A model generated the notes under the pieces. The model was not told where the DNA came from and did no database searches. It worked only from the letters and a program-made list of their open reading frames with translations. From Solanum dulcamara (lineage: Eukaryota > Streptophyta > Magnoliopsida > Solanales > Solanaceae), in NCBI RefSeq assembly GCF_947179165.1, contig NC_077244.1, forward strand, positions 14,872,449-14,936,448: 64,000 bases of DNA. Direction: 5' to 3'. Positions 11,804 through 22,689 of the stretch are shown in pieces. The position numbers were made by a program, and so were the translations under genes. Position 1 is the first letter of the stretch. Each line of letters starts with the position of its first letter.

Positions 11804-13631
11804 CACAAGCCTTGTGTATTTTGGGGGCATTTATTCAGCCCCCACTCTCTCTCTAAAGAAAAGCCCTAGCTCCTCTCCCTTCTCTCTTCTCTTCTTCTCC
11901 ATTTCCAACCAAAAAGGAGTCCAAGAACTTCAAGATTTGAGTCCTCCATTGAAGACCCAACTACAAGGTTTTCTTCAAGTCTTCACTAAGGTATGTAAGG
12001 CTATCCAAAACATGGGTTGGGTCCATCCATGTGCCCTATTCTTGTTTTGAGGTTAGATATTCATGAAAATGGAGTTTCTTGGTATGGTACATATTTGAAT
12101 GAGCTTTGTCTCCATTTTATTTAATTATTTATGTGCCAATGTTGTTGAGCTAAGAGGTTCCTAAAATGAGCCCTTATGTGAGTATGAGATGATGAAGGAA
12201 TGAGTTGCTAAATATGTTTTATTGATCTTCTTAATTATGTAGATTTGATAAAGTATATTATTTTCTTAAAAATGTTGCCTATTATAAAAATGTCGATTTG
12301 AAGTCTTGAAGATGTGGTGAGTCATGAGGATTTTCTCAAATGGATGGAGGTAATGATTGATTATATCTAGATGATGTTATACATGTGCATTTAAATTTTC
12401 TTTGAAGATATGATTGAGATTGAGCAATTAGTATGCTTGGAAGAGATTTGATTGTGATAGAGTTGATGAGTTGACAAGGTTGTAATGAGACTTGTTGATA
12501 TGAGTTGATTGAGTTGATTGGATGGAGTTTTATGAGCATTGAGTCTTGGGAGGAGTATCGAGCACCGAATTGGGCAAGAGTATAGTCCATACTCGAACCC
12601 AATACCTGTGTTGCCAAACGTAGGGGGGATTGAACCGTTAAAGTCGGATGCTTCCCCGAGAGCTTTTGTCCTGACATTATAGGACCTGGTTGGATTGGAT
12701 CCATGAGTGTTCGTCGTTCATGCCCTGGCAAGGTATGAACGGGCGTGGCAACGACGTCGTTTCGTTGTACCTTCACTGGCTCGTAAGTGTTGGTTGTCGG
12801 TTAAGAGAAACTCCCAAATAGGTGTTGATAGTACTCTGAGTCAGATTGAGTTGAATTGTATATGATTGGTCCAGTCTAAATCATATCCTTGTTTAGACTT
12901 AGGACATTTGATTGAGTTGTCATCCCTTTTGAGTTGAGCTCCCGAGTTGATTTATTCTTCCTTGATGTTCGTTGTATTCGGCCATTTTACATACTCGTAC
13001 ATTCCATGTACTGACGCCGTTTGGCCTGCATCGTTTCATGATGCAGAGACAGGTACTAGAGATCATCAACCGGCGCTCCGTTGAAGATCCACATACACTT
13101 CCAGCCAGTCGGTGAGTCCTCCTAGTTCCCGGATGATATTGGGCCTTCTTGTACAGTTTTGTTGTTCTTCCTTTTATTTAGATTGTTGGTAGCCATGGGC
13201 TTGTCATTGACACCTTTTTGACATGAGTAGAGGCTTCATAGACTGGAGTGTGGGAGGTCGAGCGGTCATCTTGAGGAGTCCTATTTTTATTGTCTTCTTT
13301 TGATTGTAAATGTTTGGCCTTCGGCCCTTATATTATGAAAAGTATTTCTTTAAATTGAGTTCCTGCTAAGAGAATGTGCTTGAATGAAGGAGTGACTGGA
13401 CCAGGTGGTTCGCTCGGAGGTCAGAAATGGCCTTCGGGTGCCGGTCACGTCTAGGGTACCCTCCCGGGGCGTGACAATATGTTGTTGTGATTGATCTGAA
13501 ATCCCGAGGCCATTAAATCCATAATCTTGAACTTGCCCTATCAAAAATGGTGTCTTGAATGTAGAAGGCTTGATGAAATATTATTAATGAAGTGGAATAT
13601 AATAATAAAAAATGATAAAGTAATTATATTT

Positions 13632-14055
13632 GGATCGGGTGTCAGAGCCGATACGGTATATTTGGATTAGGTGTCACGTTCCGACATGGTATATTTAGAT
13701 CGGGTGTCATATTCCAACACGGTATATTTGGATCGGGTGTCACGTTTCGACACGGTATATTTGGATCGGGTGTTACATTTCGACACGGTATATTTGGATC
13801 GGGTGTCATATTCCGATACGGTATATTTGGATCGGGTGTCACATTTCGACATGATATATTTAGATCGGGTGTCACGTTCCGACACGGTATATTTGTATCG
13901 GGTGTCATATTTCAACATGGTATATTTGGATCGGGTGTCACATTCCGACACGGTATATTTAGATCGGGTGTCACGTTCTGACATGGTATATTTGGATCGG
14001 GTGTCACGTTCCGATACAGTATATTTAGATCGGGTGTCACGTTCCGATACGGTAA
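13632..14055. repeat. 33-bp minisatellite, about 13 copies
   Basis: The unit is TATATTTGGATCGGGTGTCA followed by CGTTCCGACACGG. Variation is mostly C/T or G/A. The unit length is divisible by 3 and lacks stops in several frames on both strands, which produces long artificial open frames. Each unit can form a hairpin from GTGTC and GACAC. It lies inside the outer solo LTR. Confidence 0.95.
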
Positions 14056-14699
14056 TATTAAAGGAAAACAAATTCAAATGACTTAATACTACCCAATCCT
14101 CAATAACTCATTTTTCAAAAGAGTGTGATGTGGAGGCTTGAGTCCTCATGTGTGATCTTGATATTGTTGACTGGTTATGTAATTGTTCATTGGTTGCCAC
14201 ATGTTAAGTGTTATTGTTGATTTTCCGCTATTACTTTATGTATATTAATTTCTATTTTGAGTCAGCCGATGATACCTACTCAGTACATATTGTCTTGTAC
14301 TGACCCCTACTTGTATCTTTTCTTATTTTATTTTGTGGAGTGCAGCGAGTATTCCACCGACTTCGACTCGACCTCAGCTCTAGTTAGTCTCCAGTTCATA
14401 AGATTTCAGGGTGAGTTATCCTTCTAGCTGGCGATGGAATCTCTTGTCATGGCATGGTGTCCTTAGTTTTCGGACACACTATGTTAATTGTTTATTCTGG
14501 TGCTGATATTTTTGAGACTTAGTTTTAGAATTTAGATGTTTTTCATGTGATGACTTTCAAGTTTTGGGGATAAACGTATTTATTTGAGCTTCCGCATTAT
14601 TGTCATATTTATTAGTTGGGGTTTGTATCGTTGGTTCTCCCACCTAGGAGGTTAAGTGCGGGGGTCACTCACGGCCCATTTTGTGTCGTGACACAATTA

Positions 14700-16250
14700 A
14701 AGTACAAACTAATTCCAACAAGTAAACCAAATCAAATCTAAATGTCAACACTAGATGGACACAAATTGATCTTGCAAAAAAATCAATTTTGTCATCAATA
14801 GAATCAACTAATGTTGTCACTTATGCTAAACTAACACTTTATTACTAAATCACACTCTAAAAATTCAAACATATCCTAAGAAATCGAATAAAATCCTAAA
14901 CAAAATGCAAGTGTTGTACATTGAATAAAAAAATCTAATATATACAATAGTTAAAATTTAAGAGGAAAAAGTACCTTGAATTTTTCAATTAGGGCTGAGA
15001 TGGAGGGGTTGGTGGCAGTAGCTTGGCGGCGTCGAATATTGGAATATTTAATTAGATTGTACCCCTGCACTAAAAATTTTATACAAAAATATTCAACCTT
15101 AATTAATTATTTCAAGTATCCTAAGTTCAAGTATCTAAAGTTGAGAATTTATACAAACCAAAATAATTTCTAACTACTTAATTAAAAAATCCTAAAGTTC
15201 AAGTTTTAAATTCAAGTTTAAAGTTCACAACTTAAAGTTTACATGCATATCCTTCAAAAATTCAAGAATTCTCAAGTTCAACATTTCTAAAGTTCAAGTT
15301 GGTTTTTTTCTAACTTAAATTACAAACTTTCAAATTTCAAGTATAATTAAAGTTCAAGTATCTAAAGTTGAGAATTTATACAAACCAAAAAAATTCCTAA
15401 GTACTTCAAAAATCCTAAAATTCAAGTTCTAAAATCTAAGTTCAAGTTAAAAAAAATCCTAATATTCAACTTAAAAAATCTTAAATTCTATGTTCAAAAT
15501 TTAAGTTGAAAGTTCACAACTTAAAGTTTATATATCCTACAATAATTCAACATTTCTAAAGTTTAAGCTTAATTAAGTCTTAAAAACCACAATTCAAGAA
15601 ACCAAAGTTAATAACTTCATGAAAAATATAAATAATTTACAATTTCTAAAGTTTACAACCTAAATTCAAATAAGTAAATGCTACACCAAAAAAAAAAATT
15701 CTAAGTTCAACTTAAAAAATCCGACATAAAGTTTAAGTTCTAAATTCAAGTTCAAAGTTCTAAATTCAATACAAGTTATGATTAAGTTCTAAGTTGTAAT
15801 CAAAAGCTCTAAATAAGTTCTAAGTTTCTAACTTCTAATTAACTTCTATAATTACTTCTTAAATCTAATTTGTTACTTCAACAACACTTCAATTCAAACT
15901 AAAAAATACCCAAATTTATAATCTAATTCAAAAAACCCAATTCAACTAAAACCCAAAAATTTTCATTCACTAATTCACAATTAAATATACAAACTAACAA
16001 TGTTAATAACTTTATAACTTCAAAAACATTTCAATTCTAACTCAATAAAACCCAAATCACAAACTAATTCAAAATACCTCAATTCAAAGTAAAATCCTAA
16101 AATCAAAACTATAACTTTTTATTCACTAATTCACAATCAATGTTATAAATTGACTATGTTAACAACATATATTCAACGACATAAATGAAATAAACTAACT
16201 AACAATTCAAAGTTTTCTCAATTTATAAAAAAATAAAACCCTAAGTTTAA
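14700..16250. repeat. AT-rich CACTA interior with AAGTTCAAGTT repeats
   Basis: Interior of CACTA element 1. There are many imperfect copies of AAGTTCAAGTTCTAAATT-like phrases and no coding region. It stops at the GA-rich block that matches the CT-rich leader of CACTA element 2. Confidence 0.6.
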
Positions 16251-16372
16251 CAAGGAGAGAAAAAGAGAAGAGAGAGAGGGGCGGACGGAGTACCTGAGAG
16301 AGAGGGAGGGATGACGCCAGCGAGCTGCGGCGGGGTGGGGGGTGAGCGTCGAGTCGGGTTTTAGGGGAGGGG

Positions 16373-16378
<6 letters not shown>

Positions 16379-16405
<27 letters not shown>
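16379..16405. repeat. (GA)n microsatellite
   Basis: A GA dinucleotide run in CACTA element 1, the reverse-strand counterpart of the CT run at 19884-19921 in element 2. Confidence 0.9.
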
Positions 16406-16909
16406 TTAAGAGAGTATAGAAAATAAAAAATGGGAGAAGCTGTGACTGATATTTAGTAGGGGCGACGGACAGCGTTGCAAAGTCCGTCGCTCCATTTTAA
16501 AAAAATTGACCAAAAAAGTGACGGACTAAGCGACGCCGTCCTTCGCTTTTTTTTTTAAAACAAATTATAAATAATAAAATAAAACTTTATAAAAAAAATA
16601 CTATAAATTAAAATTAAAAATAAGTGAAGGACTCCGTCGCTTATTTTAAATTAAAAATAATTATTTTTATTGGAAGCGACGGATGGCGTCGCCGTTTATA
16701 TTAAAAAAATAATTATTAATTAAAAATATTTTTGGTACAAAAATCCGCCAAAAAAAGCGACGGACATAGAGTCACTGTCCGTCACTTTTTAAAATAAAAA
16801 ATAAAAAATATAAGCGACGGACGGTGTCTCTTTGTTCGTCACTTTTTACCATCGACGCAGTCCATCGCTTTTCTTTCCGTCGTTTTTTCACCATTTTTTA
16901 GTAGTGAAT

Positions 16910-18084
16910 GCCTTTGTTTATTGTGACTAAAATACATAATATACTTGAGGCAAGGAGAATGATGGGTTTGCAACTGAACACATCTCTTTAGATCATATAA
17001 ATTATTTTTTGTATAAACAAGTCACAATGAAAAATGAATAGAGCATAAAACTAACTTGTCCACGAGTAGATTATATGTTGTCAATGTTGAGATTGAATAA
17101 TAAAATTTTCTGAGATATTATGTTCCTGATTATCAAGTGTTGGAATATTTACTGTGGAAAGGTTTCTCCAGCATATGACTAGACACAATTATCAAGTGTT
17201 GGAGGCAAGTAATATTTTGATGAAAAAAATGTGCACATTTATTTTATTAAGTTTAAATAATTATTAAAATTGTACTTCTAATGCGGAAAACACATTAGAT
17301 CATATGATGTAGTTTCTAAATTCTTTGGACTCTTAAGAGTCAATGTCTATAAATGTTGCTCATAGTATATTTCCTATCATCTTTAAGTCTTGGTATTGCC
17401 AGTAATAATATCATTATTTTATTACGAAAAAATATAAAACTAACCAATCTCTAATGCCGAACTATATTGGCATCATATGCTTTGATCTCTTTGCTCTCCT
17501 ATCTTTATTAGTGTTTAAATGCCTTTACTTAGTTACCAACTTTTATTACTTAGATTTTTTTTTTAAAAAAAAGAGTAGGAGGTAAGAAGTAAAACATTTT
17601 TAAAAGAAAGAGAATGAGGAAATAAAAAGAGGAGGTGTTATAATACAAAATGGTTCAAGTATCTCCGCACAACAAAATAAGTGAATATAAAATTAAGATC
17701 CCTTATAAATTAAAACATAAAACCTGTTGGTAAATTTAGGAAGGAAAAACTTTTCACAAGAAATTAACTTTTCATTATTTTAAAATGGATTATTGGTATT
17801 TATTTAGTTATTACTAAAAAAAATTATTGTCACTGAATATTTCTTTTATGGTACGGTTAGTACCTTTTCTGCTTGGCATATTGTTAGACATACTAGAAAT
17901 CAGGTGTCCATTCTTCAAGGTCTTAGGCTTAAATTTCTTCCTTTCAATGTTGAGAGTGGTTAAAAGGAAACTTCCTTTATTGTTAACTTTGGACAACAGT
18001 TTGCCTCTAGATGTAATTGTTGTAGAATCCCGCAAAATGAAAAAAAATAAAAATTATTTTTTTCACTCTCGTTAGATCAAAAGA
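16910..18084. other. Intergenic DNA, no gene recognised
   Basis: AT-rich with no supported coding region. An open frame at 17827-18075 shows no recognisable domain. Confidence 0.5.
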
Positions 18085-18197
18085 GTATATTTGGGCTATT
18101 TATGTATTAATAGGGGCATATGTGAGCCCTTTTTGTAATGAGGCAGAATATCAGCTCTAAATCACAAAATTGAGGAATATATGAGGCCCTTTTCCCA
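18085..18197. mobile_element. Single arm of a Mutator-like element A relative
   Basis: This segment matches the right arm of the element at 1259-2143: GGGGCATATGTGAGCCCTTT, then GAATATCAGCTCTAAATCAC, then AGGCCCTTTTCCCA. I find no matching left arm nearby, so it is a truncated copy. Confidence 0.6.
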
Positions 18198-18487
18198 TTT
18201 GATAAAGCAAGGAAAAGTTCAGATTGGACTTCAGTTCATACTAATTTTTCTCAGAAGACCAAAGGTATATTATTAAAAGCTAATCATCTGAAGAGGTTTC
18301 ACATTTACCTCCATATGAATGGCTCTCACAATTCTCTTTATTATGATTTTACGTTATGTTTATTAAGCCTTTTTAATTATTTTTTTGTAGAAAGTATATT
18401 TACATTTTTGCACACACATGTTCTTGAAATAATGCTTGACTTGAAGGGAAAAATAGTCATTTAACTTTTAATGCTTGGCCTTTCAAT

Positions 18488-18580
18488 TTGGGACAAGAGT
18501 GAGTTGTTCGGATGGTAAGCATCTTTCGAAGGTGATGAGTTCTAGTCACTAAGAGCGCGAAAAGGTGGGAACTTCCCATT
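18488..18580 (+). mobile_element. SolS-like SINE remnant
   Basis: The A-box-like stretch is GAGTTGTTCGGATGGTAAGC and the B-box-like stretch is GGTGATGAGTTCTAGTCAC, followed by AAGAGCG and GGTGGGAACTTCCC. The arrangement resembles Solanaceae SolS SINEs derived from tRNA. No target duplication found; diverged. Confidence 0.5.
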
Positions 18581-18590
18581 TATAATATAG

Positions 18591-18620
18591 TACTAATTTT
18601 CGAACACGTGCGTTGCACAT
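18591..18620 (-). mobile_element. Helitron-like 3' terminus 1
   Basis: On the minus strand a hairpin (GTGC-AAC-GCAC) is followed about a dozen bases later by TTAGT. Helitrons end in a short hairpin and then CTRR, before a T. The first base of CTRR is T here instead of C. The same layout occurs at 22640 and 24066. Confidence 0.4.
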
Positions 18621-19443
18621 ATATCTCATGTTATTCAATACAAAACGTTAAGAAATGATATAAATAAATTTAAAATAAGTGACGCATTACACAAAATATA
18701 AAGGATAAAGATGTAAGTTGAAACTGATGTGTCATGACTCCACTGATTAATATTTATCGTCACTCAAAAATATTGCCTTTTACTTATAAAATAATGGTAC
18801 ATTATATTTCTTAAACTCAATTAAAGAATTTATACAGTAAAAAATTCAACAAAGTTTCTAATATTTCATTAAGATAATATGTTGTTTTCATTTGCATACT
18901 ATTAGTGTGCTCCGCACCTTTGATTTAAACGGTATCTATTTAATTGTAATCTACGTAACTTTTTTTTGTATAAGTAGAAGGACTATATATTTAACAAAAA
19001 GAAAAGAATATATTCTAAAAGAAAATTTAATAGTGAATCTGAAAACCACTTATAAGTATCACCTCTATCAACACTTACATAGAATAGTACCAAAATTTGA
19101 TGCCTAAAATTATATTCTTTGGAAAATAGTAATATTTCCAACCATCTTCTAGAGATATATCTCCTTTTGATGCCTAAAATTATATTCTTTGGAAAATAGT
19201 AATATTTCCAACCATCTTCTAGAGATATATCTCCTTTTTTTTTTTTACATAGCTTACAATATAAATTATAGTGTAAAAACTATCAGCATTGTGCAAAACA
19301 AACATAGATATATCTCTATTTCATTGTAATTCATATATCATGATAAAAACATATTTCACTTCGAAACATTCATTCTCTTTCTATTTGTATTCTCACATAT
19401 CATGACATCTTCGATTCAAATGTAACTTTAATACTACTGCCTC
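18621..19443. other. AT-rich DNA, no gene; contains a 70-bp duplication
   Basis: No supported coding region. The 70-bp tandem duplication at 19099-19238 is listed separately. Confidence 0.5.
19099..19238. repeat. Perfect 2 x 70-bp tandem duplication
   Basis: The 70-base unit beginning GATGCCTAAAATTATATTCT occurs twice head to tail (19099-19168, 19169-19238) with no difference visible except in the terminal T run. Identity in such AT-rich DNA means a very recent duplication or an assembly artefact. Confidence 0.9.
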
Positions 19444-19883
19444 ACTACTAAAAAACTGGTAAAAAACGACGAAACTAATAGCGACGGCATTTGAGACGCA
19501 GTCCGTCGTTTTTTTTTTTTGTAAAAAATAATTTAATTTTTTTTATAAATAGCGACGGACAGAGACTATATGTCCGTCGCTATTTTTGGCGGATTTTTTA
19601 AATATATTTAAAAATTAATTATAAAATAAATATAACAACGGAGTCCGTCGCTTTTAATTGAAAATAATTAAATATAATTTAAATATTACGTCGCCGTCCG
19701 TCATATTTTATTATATTTTATTTATCATTTTTTTTGAAATAAGCGACGGACAGCGTCTCTAAGTCCGTCGCTTATTTGGTCAAAGGCGGTCAAATATTTT
19801 TAAAAAGCGACGGACAAAGCGACACTGTCCGTCGCTCCATCTGAAATATTTCAAAACAGAGACTCGACTTTTTTCTCATTTTT

Positions 19884-19884
19884 G

Positions 19885-19921
<37 letters not shown>
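19884..19921. repeat. (CT)n microsatellite
   Basis: A CT-rich run near the start of the presumed transcribed part of CACTA element 2, resembling a plant 5' leader. Confidence 0.9.
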
Positions 19922-19922
<1 letters not shown>

Positions 19923-20523
19923 AAACCCTCCTCCTTCTCTCTAAAAATTTCACCCCCACCCCCTCGCCGTCGGTCGCTGCTGCCACCGCCACGCCCTCCC
20001 CGTTGCCGTTATTGCCGCCGCCCCTCCCCATTGTCAACCTCTCTCTCTCTCCGTATTGTTAATAAGGTTAGTTAGTTTTAGGGTTTTAATTTTGAAAAAA
20101 AATATTAATTTGTTGATTTGTTAGTTAATTTATTTTATTTAATTTGTTTAATGTATGTTATTAACATAGTTAATTTGTATATGTGATTTTGAATTGGTGA
20201 ATGTTAGAAATTAGATTTTAGGTCTTTTGTTTGAGTTGATTTTTTTTTTTTGAATTAAATTGTGAATTACATATATTTTTTGGAGTTGGAATTAAAGTGT
20301 TGTTGATATTCAAATGTTATGTTAAGTTGGTTAGTTCTTGAAGTGAGAATGTGAATGAAAATTTTAGGGCCTTAGTTTGAATTGTGATTTTTTTAAAATT
20401 AGATTGTGAATTGAGTATTGTGTTAGTTGGACTTGAAGTGTTTTTGAAGATAAAATTACGGTTAGAACATGAACTAATTAGAAATTAGAATTTATGATTT
20501 TTTATGTTTGGAAGATATTCAAG

Positions 20524-20775
20524 TTAGAAGGTATTGGATCATCGCGTCAAGCCGAGACAATTGACGGGGTTCAGATAGCTGCAATGTCTCATCAAATTGC
20601 AGAACTTACACGCGCATTGGCAGAATCAGAGAACAGAAGTATCGAGGATAAAAAAAGTATGAATGAACAAGTTGAGCAAATTAAAGAACAAGTGTTCAAC
20701 CTCGCCCTCAGCCTCCGCCCCGTTATTCAAGAGCGTCCACTCCGGATGATTCCGACGATAGTGATGAATATATAG
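20524..20775 (+). pseudogene. Coiled-coil fragment, likely C-terminus of a CACTA-encoded protein
   Basis: The frame (open from 20494) reads a heptad-like stretch with MSHQIAELTRALAESE and NEQVEQIKEQVFNLA, then a short tail ending at 20775. Plant CACTA transposase-associated proteins (Ptta/En-Spm class) often end in such a coiled coil; I infer this from context, not from a recognised domain. No start codon with support is seen: the real exon probably begins after an upstream intron acceptor. What remains is too short to be a transposase. Confidence 0.4.
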
Positions 20776-21493
20776 CAAATAGTCCTTAGGGTTCCCTATG
20801 TTTGTTTATGAATATTTTGAATATTTTTTGTTAACTTTGAAACACTTTAAATCATTCTAAATTATGATTTTATTCATTTTAAGTGTTTAATTATGTTTGT
20901 TATTATGCATTTTGCGAATTTTGTTTGTTGTTATTTGTGTTTGAATGGACTGAATTGAATACAATTGAATTGAATTTTGATTGCAGGTGGGCAGCAGAAA
21001 CTGCAGGTTTCTGTTGTCAAAAGTGTTGCAGAAAAAGCGACGGACAGGGTCCTTTAGTCCGTCGCTTTTCTAGTTTTTTTAAAATATTTTTCCAGAAAAG
21101 CGACAGACAAGGTCCTTTAGTCCGTCGCTTTTCTGGTTTTTTATTTTTCTATTTTTCGAGAAAAACGACTGACAAAAGGACCCTGTCTGTCGCTCTTCTA
21201 AAAAAATTTCAGATAAACAAAGCGACGGACGGAGACTAAATGTACGTCGCTTTGGATTAAATAATTTCTTTTTTTAAAAAAAAATAAAAAGACGGAATCC
21301 GTCGTTTTTTTATATATATTTTTTAATTAAAAAAATTAGGAGCGACGCAGTCCGTCGCTTTTTACGACCCTGTCCTTCGCTCCTTCAAAAGCGTCGAGCA
21401 AAAAGCGACGGCAGTGACTGCGTCACTTTCCCGTTGAGTTTGACAAGAAAAGCGACGCAGTCCGTCCCTTTTTGGCAGTTTTTAGTAGTGCCT

Positions 21494-22120
21494 CTAACAA
21501 TTCTAAAAAGATTAACATAATTTTTATTCCGTCATATCCAGTCTATAACTGACCAAAAAGGGGCACCAAAAAGAAAATAAATAAATAAATGAAATGAATA
21601 AACAAAAATGAGAAAATAATTCTTAACCAAAGAGAGAAATGCCATACTCAGTAAATAGATCAAATGAAATTTGCAAATTCAATTGTCCTTCACTCCTTCT
21701 AGGTGACTTTAAATAGAAAAACTTAGGTAAGGGAAGGTGAAAAGAATAAAATTATTAGCAATTTTTGAGCCAATAAATAAAAAAATAATCATAAATTTCC
21801 TACTTAATTATTGTGGCCCTTAAATCTTAATCTTCATCAGTTACTTCACAAAAATAAATATCCTTTGACCTTTAATGTTCATCGATTACTTCACGATCTT
21901 AAATAAGGAATGAAAAAGTGTTAATTGATGAAGATTCATGGGAGAAAGGAAAAATCATTAAACTTATCCTAATTATGAGTATTTTACATTTTTTTGCAAT
22001 ACTAATACAATATATAGTTGGTATGTTTTAAATATAATTTAATATAAAAGGATATGATTATTATTTAGTGTTGAGTTCATTTAAATATTTTTATTTAATA
22101 TTTAATTAATAAACAACGAC
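21494..22120. other. AT-rich DNA, no gene
   Basis: No supported feature; A/T-rich with no repeats that I recognise. Confidence 0.5.
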
Positions 22121-22562
22121 ATCAATGCTGTGGAACTCGGGTAGCGGGAAGAATCGCTCGAAAGCACGGGATGGGCCTTCCCTTCATTTACGTCATCGTT
22201 CGCCCGTATAGACTAAGGGAGGGCTTTTCGAGTGACGATTGAAGCAGTCCCGAAGCCCCTCGCTTACTTACTTATCTTCATCCTTATCTTCATCAGTCTC
22301 TCAGAGTCAAAGTTTTGGTTGGCGCAATCCTCTCTGGAACCCACCCTTCTTCGTACTGAGGAGGGGCCGACATCCCCGTCTCGATCCTCATCCATTCTTC
22401 TTTTTCTCCTTTTTGATTTCTTCCTTTCTCTCTTTTGTTGCCTTTTTCAGCTCTTTATTCTTGATTCCTTTGGCTCTTTTCTCGAGCTCCCCGCAGCTTT
22501 GATTTTTGCGGTCTCATCGCTTTCGAATGAAAGTGCAAATTCACAGCCTGCAGAAATGGGTT
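22120..22562. other. GC-richer block, possible mitochondrial DNA insertion
   Basis: Composition changes sharply from about 70-75% AT to nearly balanced, with phrases such as GGGAAGAATCGCTCGAAAGC and CGACATCCCCGTCTCGATCC that resemble the style of plant mitochondrial intergenic DNA. Two overlapping open frames (22232-22564, 22239-22502) span it, neither with a domain I recognise. It returns to AT-rich DNA at 22562. A nuclear copy of organellar DNA or a captured gene fragment are the options; the call rests on composition only. Confidence 0.35.
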
Positions 22563-22639
22563 AAATAAATATTTGATTTAGTATAGGGGTAAAATGGTAA
22601 TTCAACTTTTCATTTTGGATGTTCCCACTTTTAATAATA

Positions 22640-22668
22640 CTAGTGTCTCTAAACGTGCTTTGCACGTT
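22640..22668 (-). mobile_element. Helitron-like 3' terminus 2
   Basis: On the minus strand: a perfect hairpin AACGTGC-AAA-GCACGTT (22652-22668), then about 8 bases, then CTAG directly followed by T. This is the expected Helitron 3' end (hairpin, CTRR, T). The flanking plus-strand sequence TTCCCACTTTTAATAATA just to the left looks like the 5' end of another Helitron. Confidence 0.55.
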
Positions 22669-22689
22669 ACTACCTAACAATTATTACAC

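Larger units (their letters stand above)
11039..13476 (+). mobile_element. Inner solo LTR (chromovirus-like gypsy)
   Basis: A 2438-bp LTR starting TGTAACACCCCTC and ending CGGGGCGTGACA, flanked by a perfect 5-bp duplication ATATG (11034-11038 and 13477-13481). Like the LTRs at 48258-50812 and 53676-56228 (read on the minus strand), it carries GGCGC-rich palindromes and closely similar flanking phrases such as CAAAAGATATGACGAT and TTTCCAACGCCACCA, so the families are related. No internal domain is present. It is nested inside the outer solo LTR. Confidence 0.92.
10540..14693 (+). mobile_element. Outer solo LTR (gypsy-type), split by another LTR
   Basis: Starts TGTAACGACCCATTAGG and ends TGTGTCGTGACA, with the canonical TG...CA. 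It is flanked by a perfect 5-bp duplication CAATT (10535-10539 and 14694-14698). Without the nested LTR it measures about 1.7 kb. There is no internal retroviral coding region, so it is a solo LTR left by recombination between the two LTRs of a full element. It contains the 33-bp minisatellite at 13632-14055. It inserted into CACTA element 1. Confidence 0.88.
9899..16906 (-). mobile_element. CACTA (En/Spm-type) transposon 1, nested
   Basis: Ends are CACTACTAAAAA at 9899 and the inverse TTTTTAGTAGTG at 16906, flanked by the 3-bp duplication AAT (9896-9898, 16907-16909). Both subterminal regions are packed with direct and inverted copies of AGCGACGGAC-type motifs, typical of transposase-binding arrays in CACTA elements. 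Without the nested solo LTRs it is about 2.85 kb. It is the same family as the element at 19444 but in the opposite orientation: the stretch around 10118-10420 on the minus strand matches 20883-21130 of the other copy, and its GA run corresponds to the other's CT run. No intact transposase is present, so it is non-autonomous. Confidence 0.9.
19444..21490 (+). mobile_element. CACTA (En/Spm-type) transposon 2
   Basis: A 2047-bp element with CACTACTAAAAA at the left and TTTTTAGTAGTG at the right, flanked by the 3-bp duplication CCT (19441-19443, 21491-21493). Dense AGCGACGGAC-type subterminal repeats occupy about 19465-19850 and 21030-21470. The interior has a CT-rich leader, a plausible donor site (AAG/GTTAG at about 20066), a short coiled-coil frame and a TTTTGATTGCAG acceptor near 20987. 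It is a deletion derivative without a full transposase and is the same family as element 1. Confidence 0.92.

Noticed and set aside
13632..14055. CRISPR-like repeat array
   Set aside because: Repeats are directly adjacent without unique spacers, in a plant retrotransposon LTR. The same applies to 43652-44233.
13667..14081. 136-residue open frames on both strands with 11-residue repeats
   Set aside because: They are products of the 33-bp minisatellite: unit length divisible by 3 and no stop codons. No homology or start context.
17827..18075. 82-residue frame and its reverse-strand partner
   Set aside because: Looks vaguely like a leucine-rich fragment but has no motif of any family I can name, and lies in AT-rich decayed DNA.
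20883..21239. 118-residue open frame in CACTA element 2
   Set aside because: It mostly translates intron-like DNA and the subterminal AGCGACGGAC repeats; the repeated GQGPLVRR phrase is repeat-derived.
22232..22564. Hydrophobic 110-residue protein
   Set aside because: Two overlapping frames are equally open in a pyrimidine-rich stretch and no domain is recognisable. Kept only as part of a possible organellar insertion.
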